A stretch of DNA of 64,000 nt, taken from NCBI RefSeq assembly GCF_007556605.1, contig NZ_VJND01000012.1, forward strand, positions 1 to 64,000. The letters run 5' to 3'. Positions 61,914-64,000 of this stretch are shown piece by piece. Every line of letters begins with the position of its first letter. The first letter of the stretch is position 1. The stretch comes from Tepidimonas sediminis. Lineage in GTDB: Bacteria; Pseudomonadota; Gammaproteobacteria; Burkholderiales; Burkholderiaceae_C. Position numbers and translations under genes: made by a program. The notes under the pieces are model-generated. The model did not search any database, had not been told where the DNA came from, and worked only from the letters and a program-made list of their open reading frames with translations.

Positions 61914-62434
61914 ACGCGCGCCGGGCGTGGATGATCGGCGTCGGCACGGCGGCGGCGGCGCTCGGCGCCGGCGTGGCGGCCTGGCGGCTGCGGCCGCAGC
62001 CGGTGGCCGAAGGCGCCGAGGCGGCGTTCTGGAGCGCCCGATGGGAGCGTCCCGAAGGCGGGGAGCTGATCGCCGCTGAGCTGCGCGGCGGGCCGCTGCT
62101 GCTCAACTTCTGGGCCACCTGGTGCCCGCCGTGCGTGGAGGAGCTGCCGCTGCTGGACCGCTTCTACCGTGAGCGGCAGGCGCAGGGCTGGCGCGTCGTG
62201 GGACTGGCGATCGACCAGCCCAGCGCCGTGCGCGCCTTCCTGCAGCGGCAGCCGCTGTCGTTTCCGGTCGGGCTCGCCGGCTTTGGCGGCACCGAGCTGG
62301 CACGCCAGCTCGGCAACCCTACCGGCGCGCTGCCGTTCAGCGTGGTGTTCGATGCCCAGGGCCGACTGGCGCAGCGCAAGCTCGGCAAGGTCGAGCCGGC
62401 CGACCTGCAGGCCTGGGCCGCCGCCTCAAGCTGA
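61910..62434 (+). CDS. TlpA-type membrane-anchored thioredoxin
   Basis: 174 aa. An N-terminal signal or anchor helix ([18 protein letters not shown], residues 8-25) leads to a periplasmic thioredoxin fold with active site WCPPC in [16 protein letters not shown] near residues 65-80 and the cis-Pro region [10 protein letters not shown] near residue 144. TlpA/ResA-like proteins reduce periplasmic disulfides, for example in cytochrome c or oxidase maturation; the target here is unknown. Its stop overlaps the convergent GGDEF-EAL gene by 9 bases. Confidence 0.9.
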   Translation: MNARRAWMIGVGTAAAALGAGVAAWRLRPQPVAEGAEAAFWSARWERPEGGELIAAELRGGPLLLNFWATWCPPCVEELPLLDRFYRERQAQGWRVVGLAIDQPSAVRAFLQRQPLSFPVGLAGFGGTELARQLGNPTGALPFSVVFDAQGRLAQRKLGKVEPADLQAWAAASS

Positions 62435-64000
62435 CGGCGGCGCGGCCTCCTCGACGGCGCGTCCGAGGTGCGCGCGCACCTCGGACGCCGGCAGCGGCCG
62501 CGCATACAGGAAGCCCTGGTAGTGGTCGCAGCCGAGCCGGCTCAGCTGCCGCAGCTGGGCCGGCTGCTCCACCCCCTCGGCCACCACCTCCATGCCCAGC
62601 GCGTGGCCCATCTGCACGATCGCGGCGACGATGGCCGCCTCCGCTGCCGCCTCCTCGCCGAGCGCCATCACGAAGCTGCGGTCGATCTTGAGCCGGTGCA
62701 GCGGGAAACGCTTCAGGTAGGTCAGGCTCGAATAGCCGGTGCCGAAGTCGTCCAGCGACAGCTCCACCCCCAGCGCCGCCAGCGCCTGCAGCTTGGCCAG
62801 CGCCTCCTCGGCGTCGCGGATCAGGATCGATTCGGTCAGCTCCAGCTCGAGCAGCGCGGGCGGCAACCCGTGGCGCTGCAGCGCCGCGGCCACGTCCTGC
62901 ACGAAGCCTGGTTGCTCGAACTGCAGCGCCGAGACGTTGATCGCCACCTGCCCCGCCACGCCCTCGTCCAGCCAGCGGCGTGCCTGCGCCACCGCCTGTT
63001 CCAGCACCCACTGGCCCAGCGCGCCGATCAGGCCGGTCTCCTCGGCCACGCCGATGAACGCCCCCGGCATCACCAGCCCGGCGCCGGGGCGGTGCCAGCG
63101 CAGCAGCGCCTCGCAGGCGGTGACGCGGCCGGCGCGCAGGTCGACGCGCGGCTGGAAGTGCAGCTCGAACTCGCCGCGCTGCAGGCCCTGGCGCATCGCG
63201 TGGTCGGTCTGGATGCGCGCCAGCAGGTCGGCGTTCATCGCCGGCTGGTAGAACCGCCAGTGTCCCTTGCCGCGCTCCTTGACCTGGTACATCGCGGTGT
63301 CGGCGCACTGGATCAGCTCGTCCAGCGTGGCGCCGTCCTGCGGGTACATCGCGATGCCGATGCTGCACGACAGCGTGAACTGCATCTCGTCGATCGTCAC
63401 CGGCCGCGTCACCGCGTCGATGATGCGCCGCGCGGCGCACTCGGCCGCGTCGCGGTCGGCGTCGTGCAGATGGACGACGAACTCGTCGCCGCCCAGCCGC
63501 GCCAGCGTGTCGGTCTGGCGCAGGCAGCCGCGCAGCCGCGCGGCGATCTCCACCAGCACGCGGTCGCCGAAGGCGTGGCCGAGCGAGTCGTTGATGCCCT
63601 TGAAGCGGTCCAGGTCGAGGAACAGCACCGCGAAGCCCTGTCCGCTGCGCTGCGCCAGCCGGATCGCGTGGCCGACGCGCTCGCCCAGCATCAGCCGGTT
63701 CGGCAGGCCGGTCAGCGGATCGCTGTAGGCCAGCTGCTCGATGCGGCGCTGCGCCTCGAGCCTTTCCGACAGGTCCTTGGCGAACAGCACGGTGTTGAGC
63801 GGCTGGCCGTGCGCGTCGCGCAGCAGCACCCACGAGACCAGCAGCGCCACCCCCGGACCCTGCGGGCGACGCAGCCACAGCTCGCCCTCCCACACGCCGC
63901 GCCCGTCCAGCGCCACCTGCACCTCCTCGCGCCAGCGCGGGCGGTTGGGCGCATCCAGCAGTTCCTGTACCGCGCGGCCGGCCGGGTCGTCGTGCCCGAG
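62426..64000 (-). CDS. GGDEF-EAL cyclic-di-GMP signalling protein (partial)
   Basis: At least 524 residues; the N-terminus is beyond the right edge and the frame stays open to base 64000. A PAS-like sensory region leads into a GGDEF diguanylate cyclase domain (DPLTGLPNR, then the intact GGDEF with a RQTD inhibitory I-site five residues before it) and an EAL phosphodiesterase domain ([45 protein letters not shown]). Both sets of catalytic motifs look complete, so it may make or degrade c-di-GMP depending on conditions. No signal peptide can be assessed. Confidence 0.94.
   Translation of the reverse strand, partial: LGHDDPAGRAVQELLDAPNRPRWREEVQVALDGRGVWEGELWLRRPQGPGVALLVSWVLLRDAHGQPLNTVLFAKDLSERLEAQRRIEQLAYSDPLTGLPNRLMLGERVGHAIRLAQRSGQGFAVLFLDLDRFKGINDSLGHAFGDRVLVEIAARLRGCLRQTDTLARLGGDEFVVHLHDADRDAAECAARRIIDAVTRPVTIDEMQFTLSCSIGIAMYPQDGATLDELIQCADTAMYQVKERGKGHWRFYQPAMNADLLARIQTDHAMRQGLQRGEFELHFQPRVDLRAGRVTACEALLRWHRPGAGLVMPGAFIGVAEETGLIGALGQWVLEQAVAQARRWLDEGVAGQVAINVSALQFEQPGFVQDVAAALQRHGLPPALLELELTESILIRDAEEALAKLQALAALGVELSLDDFGTGYSSLTYLKRFPLHRLKIDRSFVMALGEEAAAEAAIVAAIVQMGHALGMEVVAEGVEQPAQLRQLSRLGCDHYQGFLYARPLPASEVRAHLGRAVEEAAPPSA

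Overview
The window looks like a chromosomal core segment of a very GC-rich betaproteobacterium, order Burkholderiales. The evidence is the gene order (tuf, tRNA-Trp, secE, nusG, rplKAJL, rpoBC; and mraZ to ftsZ to lpxC), the meso-DAP-type MurE and Mpl, and protein details such as an HslV that begins with a short extension before its catalytic Thr. The genus cannot be fixed from sequence alone; something near Tepidimonas, Caldimonas or Rubrivivax would fit. I see no CRISPR array, insertion sequence, prophage or rRNA.

Layout. Bases 1-12787 hold the transcription/translation block: the tuf 3' end, tRNA-Trp, secE-nusG, a strong sigma-70 promoter, rplKA, an L10-type leader, rplJL, a structured 419-nt spacer, rpoB, rpoC and a terminator. 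Bases 12858-19500 hold lemA, an M48 metalloprotease, rsmB, a DUF4390-like secreted protein and an NtrY/NtrX-like two-component pair. tRNA-Phe and xth follow. Bases 20522-25878 hold a COG0523 metallochaperone, dksA, a STAS-like protein of unknown role and hslVU. Bases 26031-44541 are the division and cell wall cluster (mraZ, rsmH, ftsL, ftsI, murEF, mraY, murD, ftsW, murGC, ddlB, ftsQAZ, lpxC), very tightly packed with ATGA/GTGA overlaps and led by a MraZ operator.

From 44561 to 55315 nearly all genes lie on the minus strand: ruvC, mtgA, a TonB-like protein, an RNase II/R family enzyme, a YhhQ-type queuosine-precursor transporter, a flavocytochrome c sulfide dehydrogenase-type flavoprotein, a periplasmic histidine phosphatase with a secreted partner, radA, a ParDE toxin-antitoxin pair and yqiA. 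From 55342 the plus strand resumes with rodA, tldD, aroG and a small conserved-looking protein, followed by mpl (minus), an unknown protein, a TlpA-type thioredoxin and the 3' part of a GGDEF-EAL protein running off the right edge.

The most rewarding non-coding elements are (i) a complete transcription attenuator before aroG, with a 22-aa leader peptide carrying a Phe/Tyr/Trp run, mutually exclusive antiterminator and terminator helices and a 9-T tract; (ii) a compact preQ1-I-type riboswitch that sequesters the ribosome binding site of the YhhQ-family transporter; (iii) a four-copy, 10-nt-period MraZ box; and (iv) a recurring -10-like hexamer placed 6-8 nt before the start codon of at least eight genes, suggesting many leaderless or near-leaderless mRNAs.
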